Origin: CADEED01 sp963711635 | GTDB lineage: Bacteria; Pseudomonadota; Gammaproteobacteria; Steroidobacterales; Steroidobacteraceae | NCBI GenBank assembly: GCA_963711635.1 | Contig: CAVQEZ010000024.1 | Coordinates: forward strand, 62,001 to 126,000 | Length of the DNA stretch: 64,000 nucleotides | Direction of reading: 5' to 3' | In this document: positions 30,792 to 41,798 of the stretch, piece by piece | Position numbering within the stretch: position 1 is the stretch's first letter | How the letters are laid out: every line of letters begins with the position of its first letter | The notes under the pieces: generated by a model | Database searches by the model: none | The model's input: the letters and a program-made list of their open reading frames with translations, nothing else | What the model was told of the DNA's origin: nothing | Position numbers and translations under genes: made by a program

Positions 30792-32516
30792 ATGCGGGCA
30801 GCTCTCTGCGCCTCGGCAGTGGCGGTCATCTTGCTCTCGAGCGGCTGCGGTGGCGGCAAGGAGGCGGCGCCAGCCGAGACGACCGGCATATTGCATTCGC
30901 AGATCCAGGGAGTGAGCTACCGCACGCCCTCGCGTTCCGGCCAGACAGACGCCAACGGCACGTTCACCTGCCTGGTCGGCGAGACCGTGACCTTTTCGAT
31001 CGGTGGCATCGAGCTGGGCTCCGCCGCGGCGTCTTCGAGAATCTCGCTGTTCACGCTGGCCGGCATGACGCCACCGACCTCGGAGCTCGCGCTGCGCCGG
31101 GAATTGTGGCGCATGCAGACGACGACCACGCCGCTGTCGCGCGCCACGAATCTGGCGATGCTGCTGCTGGCGCTCGATGCGGATGGCAATCCGGACAATG
31201 GCATCGACGTGAGTGCGCGCGCCGGCACGCTGGCGAATGCACAGCTCGACTTCGATCTCCGCTTCTTCGAATTTCCAGAGAAGCTCTCGAAACTGGCTCC
31301 GGATCTCACCCGGAACATACCGGCAGCGGCCCCGGTCAAGTGGCTGTACCGTTCCCTGGGGATCGCGATAGCCGCCAATGCGCCGGTGCGGCAGATCGAC
31401 GACTACGATGGCGACGGGATCATCGACGCGGATCTGTCGACCACGCTGGATGCGCAAGGCGAGATCGCGGAAACCGCGGTGGATCTGTCCGCGGACGGCC
31501 AGCCCGACCAGCTCATCTCCTATGCGCGCGATGCGCTCGGGCGCATTACGCGTCGACGCGTGCTCGACGATCCGTTCCAAAGCGGCACGTTCCAGCTCGA
31601 GCACATCACCGAGTCGGCCTTCGATTCGCACGGCAACGAAGTGCGGCGCGTGGATCGGGAAGACGGCGGCGTGGATGGCAGTCTGGATTCGGAGACCATT
31701 CAGGAATCGACCTTCGACCGTTACGGACGAATCCTGAGCTCGACCTACAGCAACGATTTCGACTTCGATGGCGTGCTGGATTCCACCGAGCGCCACGTGT
31801 TCACTCGCGATGCACGCGGCAATCTCCTCGAGGAACGGATCGAAGTGGATCTCGATGCCAACGAGGGCATCGATGGGCGTTACATCACGACCTATACCTA
31901 CGACGCCGGCGACCACAGGCTCACGTCCGTGTATTCGCGCGATCTCGATGGCGACGGCAATCCGGAAACTCGATTCGCGCAGTCGTTCACCTACGACGCG
32001 GCGGGCCGCCAGGCCACCTCCACCGAGGAATACGACATCGACGCGGACGGTGTCGTCGAGCAAAGCACCCGCTCGACCAGTACCTATGATCCGGCGGGCA
32101 ACCTGCTGCGATCGGTGTCGCGCATCGACAGCGACTTCTTTGGCAGCTTTTTCACCTACGACGTGACGACCGAGTATTCATACAATCGAGATCGGCGGCG
32201 CACCAACGTCATTCAGAGCTATGACTTCCTGGGCGATGGCACGGTCGAAAACCGCATCACGGAAGTGAACACGTACGATGCGAATGGCTTTCCGCTGACC
32301 TATGAAACTCACACCGATAACACGGCCGACGGTGTGACCGACTATTCCTTCGTCGTTACCTTTACGAACACCCCCGAGGGGGCGCAGCAGTCTTTCCTCG
32401 CCGAATTCGACAATGACGAGGACGGTATCGTCGACGAGACGCAATCCTCGCAGATCAGCTACGCGCCCGCCGCCAATGCGCTGACGCCCATCGTCACGCA
32501 ATACCTGGGCTTCTGA
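30792..32516 (+). CDS. Lipoprotein with DxDGDG and YD-type repeats
   Basis: This is a 574-residue probable surface lipoprotein of unknown function. MRAALCASAVAVILLSSGC ends in a lipobox (SSGC) followed by GGGKEAAPAE. Residues about 30-190 form a unique N-terminal domain. From about residue 200 onwards it alternates thrombospondin-3/EF-loop-like segments (DDYDGDGIIDADL, DFDFDGVLDS, DLDGDGNPETR, DIDADGVVE, DNDEDGIVDE) with RHS-like strands (TYTYDAGDHRLTSVY, FTYDAAGRQATSTEEY, STYDPAGNLLRSV, NTYDANGFPL). The Asp loops should bind calcium. The frame is intact. It converges with uvrA, stop to stop within 6 bases. RHS-type export or toxin features such as the conserved core-end motif are not seen. 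Confidence 0.85.
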   Translation: MRAALCASAVAVILLSSGCGGGKEAAPAETTGILHSQIQGVSYRTPSRSGQTDANGTFTCLVGETVTFSIGGIELGSAAASSRISLFTLAGMTPPTSELALRRELWRMQTTTTPLSRATNLAMLLLALDADGNPDNGIDVSARAGTLANAQLDFDLRFFEFPEKLSKLAPDLTRNIPAAAPVKWLYRSLGIAIAANAPVRQIDDYDGDGIIDADLSTTLDAQGEIAETAVDLSADGQPDQLISYARDALGRITRRRVLDDPFQSGTFQLEHITESAFDSHGNEVRRVDREDGGVDGSLDSETIQESTFDRYGRILSSTYSNDFDFDGVLDSTERHVFTRDARGNLLEERIEVDLDANEGIDGRYITTYTYDAGDHRLTSVYSRDLDGDGNPETRFAQSFTYDAAGRQATSTEEYDIDADGVVEQSTRSTSTYDPAGNLLRSVSRIDSDFFGSFFTYDVTTEYSYNRDRRRTNVIQSYDFLGDGTVENRITEVNTYDANGFPLTYETHTDNTADGVTDYSFVVTFTNTPEGAQQSFLAEFDNDEDGIVDETQSSQISYAPAANALTPIVTQYLGF

Positions 32517-32522
32517 CGCCGG

Positions 32523-35365
<2,843 letters not shown>

Positions 35366-35533
35366 TTGTCGAGCGCCAAAATTGGCGCGAATTAAAGGAA
35401 ACCAAGGAGTGTAAGCGGCGAGGGCGGCTGTCGCATAACCAGTACCCGCTCGGGCTGAGGGCTGTATATCTGCTGCTGGATCTGCCCAATCAGGGACTTG
35501 CGCGTGAAGGGGCTCGCATGGAGAGTCCGTTCC

Positions 35534-36067
35534 ATGCACACGCGCCGCGACAAACCATCGCACGATCGCTGCTTTCCGCCGATTGCGAATCGACGCGCCG
35601 AGACCCTGATCCTCGGCTCTCTGCCCGGCCGCAAGTCGCTGGAGATGCAGCAGTACTACGCGCATCCCTACAACGCCTTCTGGAAGATCATCGGCGCGAT
35701 CTTCGGCGCCGACGGAGTCCTGCCTTACGAGCGGCGGGTGAAACTCCTCACCAGCCACCGGATCGCAGTGTGGGATGTGCTCGCCGCCGCCGAGCGTCCG
35801 GGCAGCCTCGATAGTTCGATCGTGCACGCCTCGGCGCAGGCGAACGATTTCAAAAAGTTCTTTCGCGCCCATCCGCGCATCCGCCGCGTGTTCTTCAACG
35901 GCCGCAAGGCCGAGGCGATGTATCGCCGCTTCGTGTTGCCCGGTCTGCCATCGGAATTCGCCGACATGAAGTACGAATGCCTGCCCTCCACCAGCCCGGC
36001 GCACGCGGGCATGCCGTTTGCAAAGAAGTTAGACAACTGGAGACGGATCAAGGAGAGCGAAAAATGA
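35534..36067 (+). CDS. Hypoxanthine/uracil-DNA glycosylase (UDG superfamily, HDG type)
   Basis: This base-excision-repair enzyme probably removes deaminated adenine (hypoxanthine) from DNA. The 177-residue product contains CFPPIANRRAETLILGSLPG and YYAHPYNAFWKIIGAIFG, which correspond to the active-site loop GSLPG and the substrate-pocket Asn of the HDG (family 6) group, and the later motif STSPAHAGM. ATG 35534 is preferred, because the longer frame from TTG 35498 adds 12 residues without family support. The 3' end overlaps the Nudix gene start as ATGA, so the two are translationally coupled. It is divergent from uvrA, which makes a small DNA-repair neighbourhood. Confidence 0.8.
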   Translation: MHTRRDKPSHDRCFPPIANRRAETLILGSLPGRKSLEMQQYYAHPYNAFWKIIGAIFGADGVLPYERRVKLLTSHRIAVWDVLAAAERPGSLDSSIVHASAQANDFKKFFRAHPRIRRVFFNGRKAEAMYRRFVLPGLPSEFADMKYECLPSTSPAHAGMPFAKKLDNWRRIKESEK

Positions 36068-36492
36068 GCACGGTCGACAAGGTTTGCCCCGTGGTGTTCC
36101 GGGACGCGTCGATGCAACAGATTCTGGCATTCGAACATCCCAAGTCGGGCGTTCAATTGGTGAAAGGCGGCATCGAGCCGGGCGAAAGCGTGCGCGCTGC
36201 TGCGTTGCGAGAGCTGGCGGAAGAGTCCGGTATCGCCGAGACCGGCATCGCCGAGGACCTGGGCACCTGGGAATCCGGCCATCGTGGTCACGTGTGGTCG
36301 CTCCAACTTTGCACATTTCCGGGCCGATTGCCCGAAAGCTGGACACACCACTGCGCCGACGACGGCGGGTATGACTTCAAGTTCTTCTGGCACGACGTGA
36401 ACGAGAAGCCCGGCGCGAACTGGAAGGAGCACTACCGCCGCGCGCTGGATGCCATCCGTGAGCGCACGCGCCCGCTCCGGTGGCGGGGCTGA
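36064..36492 (+). CDS. Nudix hydrolase
   Basis: This is a 142-residue Mg-dependent pyrophosphohydrolase of nucleoside-diphosphate-linked compounds. The Nudix box is complete: GGIEPGESVRAAALRELAEE followed by SGI, at about residues 36-58. The start MSTVDKVCPVVFRD at ATG 36064 shares four bases with the stop of the glycosylase gene. The coupling to a DNA glycosylase and the nearby uvrA suggests a housekeeping role in removing damaged nucleotides, but substrate choice cannot be read from the sequence. The stop lies directly against the stop of the convergent hydrolase gene. Confidence 0.9.
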   Translation: MSTVDKVCPVVFRDASMQQILAFEHPKSGVQLVKGGIEPGESVRAAALRELAEESGIAETGIAEDLGTWESGHRGHVWSLQLCTFPGRLPESWTHHCADDGGYDFKFFWHDVNEKPGANWKEHYRRALDAIRERTRPLRWRG

Positions 36493-37485
36493 CTAGCGAG
36501 TGGTCAATGGCGTTCCCGACCGGGCCGCCGCAACTACATCGCTGACCGCCTTCAAGATCAGCTCTGGTTCAGTGCGGTGAATGAAGTGCGCGCTGTTCTC
36601 AGCGATGATGAACTGCCCATCGGACGAAAGGCCGGCGAGCTCCTTCTGCAGGGTATGCAGCAACGTGAGGTTCTCCTGAAGATAGGGATGCCTCGGCTTG
36701 CCTTCAGCGATCACGACGACGGGCAGATTACCGAGATTCGGAGGCATCGCTCCTCTGGAGAAATCCTGTTCCAATCCCACTCCCTCGTCGACGAGCGTCC
36801 GATAGGTGTGTGACTTTTCGAATATCGCTACAAGCCGTTTCCGGTCATGCTCCGCCAGCGGCGAGCTGGCGTATTGATCCTCGATCTCGCCGTTCAGGCG
36901 TAACCACCCGAACTGAGCCAGGTAATATTTGCGCATGAGACGATCGAGGTTTTCCTGGTTGCCCGGTTGAGGTGGCATCCGCTGAATAGATTGCTCGTGC
37001 GGAGAATCGACCAGCACCATTCCCTTCAAGCGATCCGGATACTGCCTGTAGTACTCGCGGGCGTACATGCCGCCGGCGGACCATCCTACCAAGACTAAAT
37101 CATCGTCAATTTTCGCCTCTGCAAGCAGCGCGTGGAGATTCCGCACGACGTCGACCGCAAGCGTTGGCTTGTACGCCGGCTCGCTGTATCCCATTCCGGC
37201 GCGATCGTAGTCGCAGACTCTGGTGATTTGCGCCATCTGATCATTGATCTGGTTCCAGTCGATGGACGGCCCCCCGATGCCCTGTTCAACGATGATGGTC
37301 GGGCTACCATTGCCTCTGCACTGGATGCGCATGAGTCGACCATGCACGGAATGCAATTCGCCGGGCGGGGGATAGCGCTGATCGTCACGATTCTCGGCAA
37401 TCCTTTGATAGGTCCAACCGCTGGCAAGTACGATTCCTGCCAACGTCAGAATTCCCAGTGCTATTCGCGTGATAGTGCGCATCAA
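36493..37485 (-). CDS. Membrane-anchored alpha/beta hydrolase
   Basis: This is a 330-residue alpha/beta-hydrolase-fold enzyme. The N-terminus RTITRIALGILTLAGIVLAS is a signal anchor or signal peptide. The nucleophile elbow is VGWSAGG with Ser136, preceded by the oxyanion-hole strand IIVEQGIGGPS and the DYDRAGMGYSEP segment typical of esterase/lipase relatives. The catalytic His is probably in ENSAHFIHRTEPELI. The substrate is unknown. One line within the gene (36721-36780) counts 34 GC of 60, lower than most of the window, which hints at a different origin. It has no evident operon partner and converges with the Nudix gene. Confidence 0.85.
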   Translation of the reverse strand: MMRTITRIALGILTLAGIVLASGWTYQRIAENRDDQRYPPPGELHSVHGRLMRIQCRGNGSPTIIVEQGIGGPSIDWNQINDQMAQITRVCDYDRAGMGYSEPAYKPTLAVDVVRNLHALLAEAKIDDDLVLVGWSAGGMYAREYYRQYPDRLKGMVLVDSPHEQSIQRMPPQPGNQENLDRLMRKYYLAQFGWLRLNGEIEDQYASSPLAEHDRKRLVAIFEKSHTYRTLVDEGVGLEQDFSRGAMPPNLGNLPVVVIAEGKPRHPYLQENLTLLHTLQKELAGLSSDGQFIIAENSAHFIHRTEPELILKAVSDVVAAARSGTPLTTR

Positions 37486-37609
37486 AAGGTCGCCGCTGCT
37501 TGGACGAGACTGGACTGTACAACCCGAACGGAGACGGCCTTGTGAGGCTCGTCACCCTATCTAACCGGCGCAGAGCGGCCGGGCGGTAAGACGCGGGACT
37601 CGGTTCAGA

Positions 37610-37642
37610 AACCATAAACCGCCGAAGCGGCAATGTATGGTT
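37610..37642 (-). terminator. Hairpin after the GH16 gene
   Basis: AACCATA (37610-37616) pairs with TATGGTT (37636-37642), and inside it CCGC (37619-37622) pairs with GCGG (37627-37630) around a CGAA loop. It lies 6 bases beyond the GH16 stop. No clear T-run is present on either strand, so termination is probable but not certain. Confidence 0.45.
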
Positions 37643-37647
37643 CGCGC

Positions 37648-38625
37648 CTACTGATACACCCGGACGTAGTCGATCTCCATGCGCGCTGGGAATATGGCGT
37701 CGTCGACTCCCATCTGGCCTCCCCAGTCGCCGCCCACCGCGATGTTGAGGATCAGGAACTGCGGGCTGTCGAAGGGCCACTCGGCATTGCCGGAATTGTC
37801 GTTCGAGTACTGGTAGTAGTTGCGGTCGTCGACGCCGATGGCGATGCGAGTCTGCGTCCAGGTGAGCTGGTAGCGGTGGAACTCGTTGCAGGCGTCGGGC
37901 ACCTGGGTCGTGGCGCCGCGCTGGTTGCCAAGCGTGTGGTTGTACGCACCGGTGTGCACGGTGCCGTGTACCACGCCCGCATCGAAACCGACGTGCTCCA
38001 TGATGTCGATCTCGCCGTCGTCGGGCCAGCGCGACGCCGGCGGCATCGACAGCATCCAGATGGCAGGCCAGGTGCCCCTGCCGCAGGGTAGTTTGGCGCG
38101 CACCTCGACGAACCCGTAGGTCCAGCTCGCCTTGTCGCGCGTGATGAGCCGGGCGGACGAATATTTCTGGCCGCTCCAGTCCGGCAATCCCAGGGTAGAT
38201 AGATCCTCGCGCCGCGCCGTGATCACCAGCAGGCCGTTCTCGACGCGCGAATTGTCGATACGCGCGTCCGAGTAGTACTGCAGCTCGTTGTTGTACCAGC
38301 CGGCGGCATTGCGCTCGGTGTCGTAGCGCCACCTGTCCGGATTTGGCAGTCCTGCGACGTCGAATTCATCCGCCCACACGAGGCGCGCACCCGACGGAAT
38401 TCCTCCAGATTCCGTGATTGCGGGTGTGCCTGGCCCCGCCGGCTGCGGAGGCGTTGGCGAGGAGACAGGGGGACTGCCGGTGCCTTCACCTCCGCAAGCC
38501 GACGAGATGGCTGCGACTGCTAGCGCTAACACTGGCGCGCTGCCGCCAAATGCCGGAAAAAACCGCCTGAAAACGCGCATGGCGCGAGACATCGACGGCG
38601 ACATTCGAGACATGTTTCTTGTCAT
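37648..38625 (-). CDS. GH16 beta-glucanase/laminarinase-type lipoprotein
   Basis: This is an exported endo-acting glycosidase of family GH16, which includes laminarinases, lichenases and agarases. The catalytic signature is DGEIDIMEHVG, with the nucleophile and acid/base glutamates in E-I-D-I-M-E. Other landmarks are LVWADEFDVAGLPNPDRWRY, YGFVEVRAKLPCGRGTWPAI, HTGAYNHT and EFHRYQLTWTQTRIAIGVDD. A lipobox (ISSAC) follows the hydrophobic stretch APVLALAVAA, then a Ser/Pro linker. I chose ATG 38625 (MTRNMSRMSPSM); the open frame extends to 38703 but would then cross the operator at 38672, and ATG 38580 is also possible. It is divergent from a TonB receptor and presumably under the same LacI operator. 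Confidence 0.9.
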   Translation of the reverse strand: MTRNMSRMSPSMSRAMRVFRRFFPAFGGSAPVLALAVAAISSACGGEGTGSPPVSSPTPPQPAGPGTPAITESGGIPSGARLVWADEFDVAGLPNPDRWRYDTERNAAGWYNNELQYYSDARIDNSRVENGLLVITARREDLSTLGLPDWSGQKYSSARLITRDKASWTYGFVEVRAKLPCGRGTWPAIWMLSMPPASRWPDDGEIDIMEHVGFDAGVVHGTVHTGAYNHTLGNQRGATTQVPDACNEFHRYQLTWTQTRIAIGVDDRNYYQYSNDNSGNAEWPFDSPQFLILNIAVGGDWGGQMGVDDAIFPARMEIDYVRVYQ

Positions 38626-38671
38626 CACTAGTTTGCTTGCCGCAGGCGCGAAGCGCATGTTAGCGTCAAAT

Positions 38672-38698
38672 TGTAAGCGCTTACAGTAAGCGCTTACA
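38672..38698. promoter_or_regulatory. Tandem LacI-family operators in the GH16/TonB receptor spacer
   Basis: TGTAAGCGCTTACA (38672-38685) is a perfect palindrome that fits the LacI/CcpA-type consensus TGWAANCGNTNWCA. It is followed directly by a second copy, AGTAAGCGCTTACA (38685-38698), which shares one A; the centres are 13 bases apart. The pair ends 18 bases before the receptor ATG, so bound repressor would block both divergent genes. The LacI-type gene at 46530 in the same locus is the likely ligand-responsive partner. Confidence 0.85.
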
Positions 38699-38716
38699 CA
38701 CATTCAGTGGGGGAAC

Positions 38717-41707
38717 ATGAAAACGCGCGCATTCACACGCACGCCTGTAGCACAGGCAATTTCTCTGATACTCGGGTCCACGGTCCTGGTGCCCGCTCTC
38801 GCGCAGGATGCGAAACAGTATGCGAACGAGGAGGCGGCCAATCTCGACGAGATCGTCGTCACCGGTATTCGCAGCTCCATGGAATCGTCGATGCGGCTCA
38901 AGCGCGATGCGCAGGGCGTCGTCGATGGAATCGTCGCCGAGGATATCGGCAAGTTCCCGGACACCAATCTCGCGGAGTCGTTGCAACGCATCACCGGCGT
39001 GTCCATCGACCGGTCGATCGGCGAAGGTTCGAAGGTCACGGTGCGCGGCATCGGGCCAGACTACAACCTGGTGCTGCTCAACGGCCGGCAGATGCCCGGC
39101 TCGAGCGTCGTCGACACGGGCGCTTCGAACTCGCGCTCGTTCGACTTTGCGAATCTCGCCTCCGAAGCCATCTCCGCCGTCGAGGTCAACAAGACCACGC
39201 GTGCCGAGATTCCGACCGGCGGCATCGGTGCTTCCATCAACATCCGGACTACGCGGCCGATGGATGCTCCCGGCCTGCACACCAATATCGGCGTCAAGGC
39301 GGTCAACGACACCTCGGCCGACAATCTGCCCGGCAACATCAGGGGCGATTCCATCACGCCGGAGATTTCCGGCATTTTCAGCAACACCTTCGCGGACGAC
39401 CGCTTCGGCGTGGCGCTCACCGCCAGCTACCAGGAGCGTGATCTCGGATTCAACCAGGCGGCGGTAGGCAACGGCTGGCGTCCGTTCGCCGGCGACGAGA
39501 ACAACTGGGGCACGATTCCGCAGCCGGGCGCGCCGGGCTCGCAGAACATCACCAATCGTCCCGATCCCACCGACACCTATTCGGTGCCGCAGAACCTCGG
39601 TTACAGCGTCAACGGCATCGAACGCAAGCGCACCAATGGCCAGCTGACATTCCAGTTCCGGCCGGTCGACTCGCTCACGACGACGCTCGACTACACCTAT
39701 TCGGAAAACAAGGTGCAGACGCAGCGCAACGAGCTGTCGGTGTGGTTCAACTTCGGACCCTCGGTGACCAGCTGGACGGATGGCCCCGTGGCGGCGCCAC
39801 TCACGTATTCCGAGACCATCAATCCTGCGACCAGCGATCTGTCGATGGGCGGCGCGAAATTCGCGACCAAGAACCAGAACAAGTCGCTGGGCTTCAACAT
39901 GGAGTGGGACGTCACCGAGAGCTTCGGCATCGGCCTCGACTATCACGACTCCACCGCCGAATCGGGGGCCGATAGCCCGTACGGCTCGAATGCGGTACTC
40001 GGCGTCGCGGGTTTCTACCGCGGCACGACCACCGCGGATTTCAGCAATGACTTTCCCGTCATGAGCGTGGTGCTCCCCACGGGTCAGTCCGGCATCGATG
40101 CCTCGCAGATGATGGTCACCGGCTCGAGCTTCCGTAACAGCTACATGAAGAACGAGATCCAGCAGGGTCGGCTCGATGGCCACTTCGACTTCAACGAGCA
40201 ATCAAAGCTCAATTTTGGCGTGACACTGACCGAAGTGAACAACCGCTCCGCGTTCAGCAACGTGCAGGCCGACACGTGGGGCGGGGCCACGAATGCGGGC
40301 GACTATCCGGACGAAGTCTGGAAGCCCGACACCGTGCGCCAGTACTTCGACAACATCGCCGGCAGCGGCAGCCCGAACCTGTTCAACGACTTCTTCACCT
40401 TCGATTTCGAGACCGTCAGGCAGCTGGCGGCCGATGCGCTCAACGAAGAGACCTATCTCGCGTCGGACGAATTCACCACCGATCGGCGCACCGAGGAGAA
40501 ATCCAAGAGTGCCTTCGTGCAGTACAGCCAGCGTTGGGACGGTGCGGTGCCGGTGCAGGCCGCGCTCGGCCTGCGCTACGAGGAGACCGACGTCACCTCG
40601 CGCGCGCTGGTGCCGACACCCGTCGGCATCAACTGGGTGGCCAACAATGAGTTTTCGCTGGTCACCAGTGGCACGCAATTCACGGAGCTGAGCGGCAAGT
40701 ACGACTTCCTGCTGCCCAGCCTCGATCTTGCCTTCGACGTGCACGAAAACGTGAAGCTGCGCGCCAGTGCGGGCAAGAGCATCGGGCGTCCGGACTGGGG
40801 CAACATCCAGGGCGGACAGACGTTGAACCAGCTGGTGCGCATCAACGGTGGCAATGGCCAGCAGGGCAATCCCGGACTCGAGCCACTGGAGTCGAAGAAC
40901 TACGATCTCTCCTTCGAGTGGTACTACGCCGAGGGCAGCTATCTGTCGGTGGGTTACTTCAAGAAGGACATCGACAACTACGTCGGCATCAGCACGCAGA
41001 CACTGTCGCCCTTCGATCTGCCGCATCCGGGGCAGGGCGCGTATTTCGACGAAGCGGTGGGTGGTGGCTGTCCAACCACGGATCTGACCTGCATCCGCAA
41101 CTTCATCTTCGACAATCATGCGGGTGATCCGGGCGTGACGGCGACGGGTGTGGATTCGAACGGCAACCGCACCGGAATCATCTCCGGGCTGGCGGGCGAT
41201 CCCATCGCAACCTTCGACGTGCAGGTTCCGGCGAATCAGCGTTCGGCAAGAGTCGATGGCTGGGAAATCGCCCTGCAGCACATGTTCGGCGAGAGCGGCT
41301 TCGGACTCGCCGCCAACGCCACGTTCGTGAACTCGAACCTCGAGTACGACAACCACGATCGCGGCGAGCAGTTCGCCATCGAAGGGCTCTCGGATTCCGC
41401 CAACTTCGTGGCCTTCTTCGAGAAGGGCAGGTGGTCGGTGCGTACGGCGTACAACTGGCGCGACGAATTCCTGGCCGGTCGCTTCGATGGCACGGGATTG
41501 CCCAATCCCGTGTACACCGAGCCGTATGGCCAGCTGGACGTCAATGCCAGCTTCGACGCCACGGAAAGCCTGACCTTCATGGTCGAGGCCATCAATCTCA
41601 CCGACGAGATCCAGCGATTGCACGGGCGCACCGAAGAGGAGGTGTTGTTCGTGACGCAATCGGGTCCGCGGTACATGATTGGAGCCCGGTACAAGTTCGG
41701 GCAATAG
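38717..41707 (+). CDS. TonB-dependent receptor, Xanthomonas/Caulobacter type
   Basis: This outer-membrane transporter takes up oligosaccharide-sized ligands with energy from TonB. The intact 996-residue protein starts MKTRAFTRTPVAQAISLILG with a signal peptide ending PALAQ. The TonB box is LDEIVVTGIR (about residues 43-52). The plug contains GKFPDTNLAESLQRITGVSI, GEGSKVTVRGIGPDYNLVLL and the TRAEIPTGGIGASINIRT stretch, as in the large TonB-Xanth-Caul group. The barrel ends PRYMIGARYKFGQ. GGGGGAAC stands before ATG 38717, just after the tandem operator, and a strong terminator follows at 41745. The GH16 gene opposite and the permease downstream suggest a beta-glucan-derived substrate, which is inference. 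Confidence 0.95.
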   Translation: MKTRAFTRTPVAQAISLILGSTVLVPALAQDAKQYANEEAANLDEIVVTGIRSSMESSMRLKRDAQGVVDGIVAEDIGKFPDTNLAESLQRITGVSIDRSIGEGSKVTVRGIGPDYNLVLLNGRQMPGSSVVDTGASNSRSFDFANLASEAISAVEVNKTTRAEIPTGGIGASINIRTTRPMDAPGLHTNIGVKAVNDTSADNLPGNIRGDSITPEISGIFSNTFADDRFGVALTASYQERDLGFNQAAVGNGWRPFAGDENNWGTIPQPGAPGSQNITNRPDPTDTYSVPQNLGYSVNGIERKRTNGQLTFQFRPVDSLTTTLDYTYSENKVQTQRNELSVWFNFGPSVTSWTDGPVAAPLTYSETINPATSDLSMGGAKFATKNQNKSLGFNMEWDVTESFGIGLDYHDSTAESGADSPYGSNAVLGVAGFYRGTTTADFSNDFPVMSVVLPTGQSGIDASQMMVTGSSFRNSYMKNEIQQGRLDGHFDFNEQSKLNFGVTLTEVNNRSAFSNVQADTWGGATNAGDYPDEVWKPDTVRQYFDNIAGSGSPNLFNDFFTFDFETVRQLAADALNEETYLASDEFTTDRRTEEKSKSAFVQYSQRWDGAVPVQAALGLRYEETDVTSRALVPTPVGINWVANNEFSLVTSGTQFTELSGKYDFLLPSLDLAFDVHENVKLRASAGKSIGRPDWGNIQGGQTLNQLVRINGGNGQQGNPGLEPLESKNYDLSFEWYYAEGSYLSVGYFKKDIDNYVGISTQTLSPFDLPHPGQGAYFDEAVGGGCPTTDLTCIRNFIFDNHAGDPGVTATGVDSNGNRTGIISGLAGDPIATFDVQVPANQRSARVDGWEIALQHMFGESGFGLAANATFVNSNLEYDNHDRGEQFAIEGLSDSANFVAFFEKGRWSVRTAYNWRDEFLAGRFDGTGLPNPVYTEPYGQLDVNASFDATESLTFMVEAINLTDEIQRLHGRTEEEVLFVTQSGPRYMIGARYKFGQ

Positions 41708-41744
41708 GGCACCCAGCAACTTCACCCCCTGGAGTTGCCGAGCC

Positions 41745-41781
41745 GGAGAAGCCGCTGCGCCACAGCGGCTTCTCCTTTTTT
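41745..41781 (+). terminator. Rho-independent terminator after the TonB receptor
   Basis: GGAGAAGCCGCTG (41745-41757) and CAGCGGCTTCTCC (41763-41775) form a perfect 13-bp stem with a CGCCA loop, followed by six T. It should reduce transcription from the receptor into the halogenase cassette, giving a high receptor-to-enzyme ratio. Confidence 0.95.
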
Positions 41782-41798
41782 CGTGAGTAGTTAGCGAT

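Noticed and set aside
38672..38698. Short direct repeat that could resemble a minimal CRISPR or integration repeat
   Set aside because: The units are palindromic, touch without a spacer and occur only twice, which fits operators and not a CRISPR array or attachment site.
38681..41725. Two long minus-strand frames (about 506 codons each) antisense to the TonB receptor
   Set aside because: They abut at the middle of the receptor gene, show no domain, and the receptor is unquestionably coding on the plus strand.
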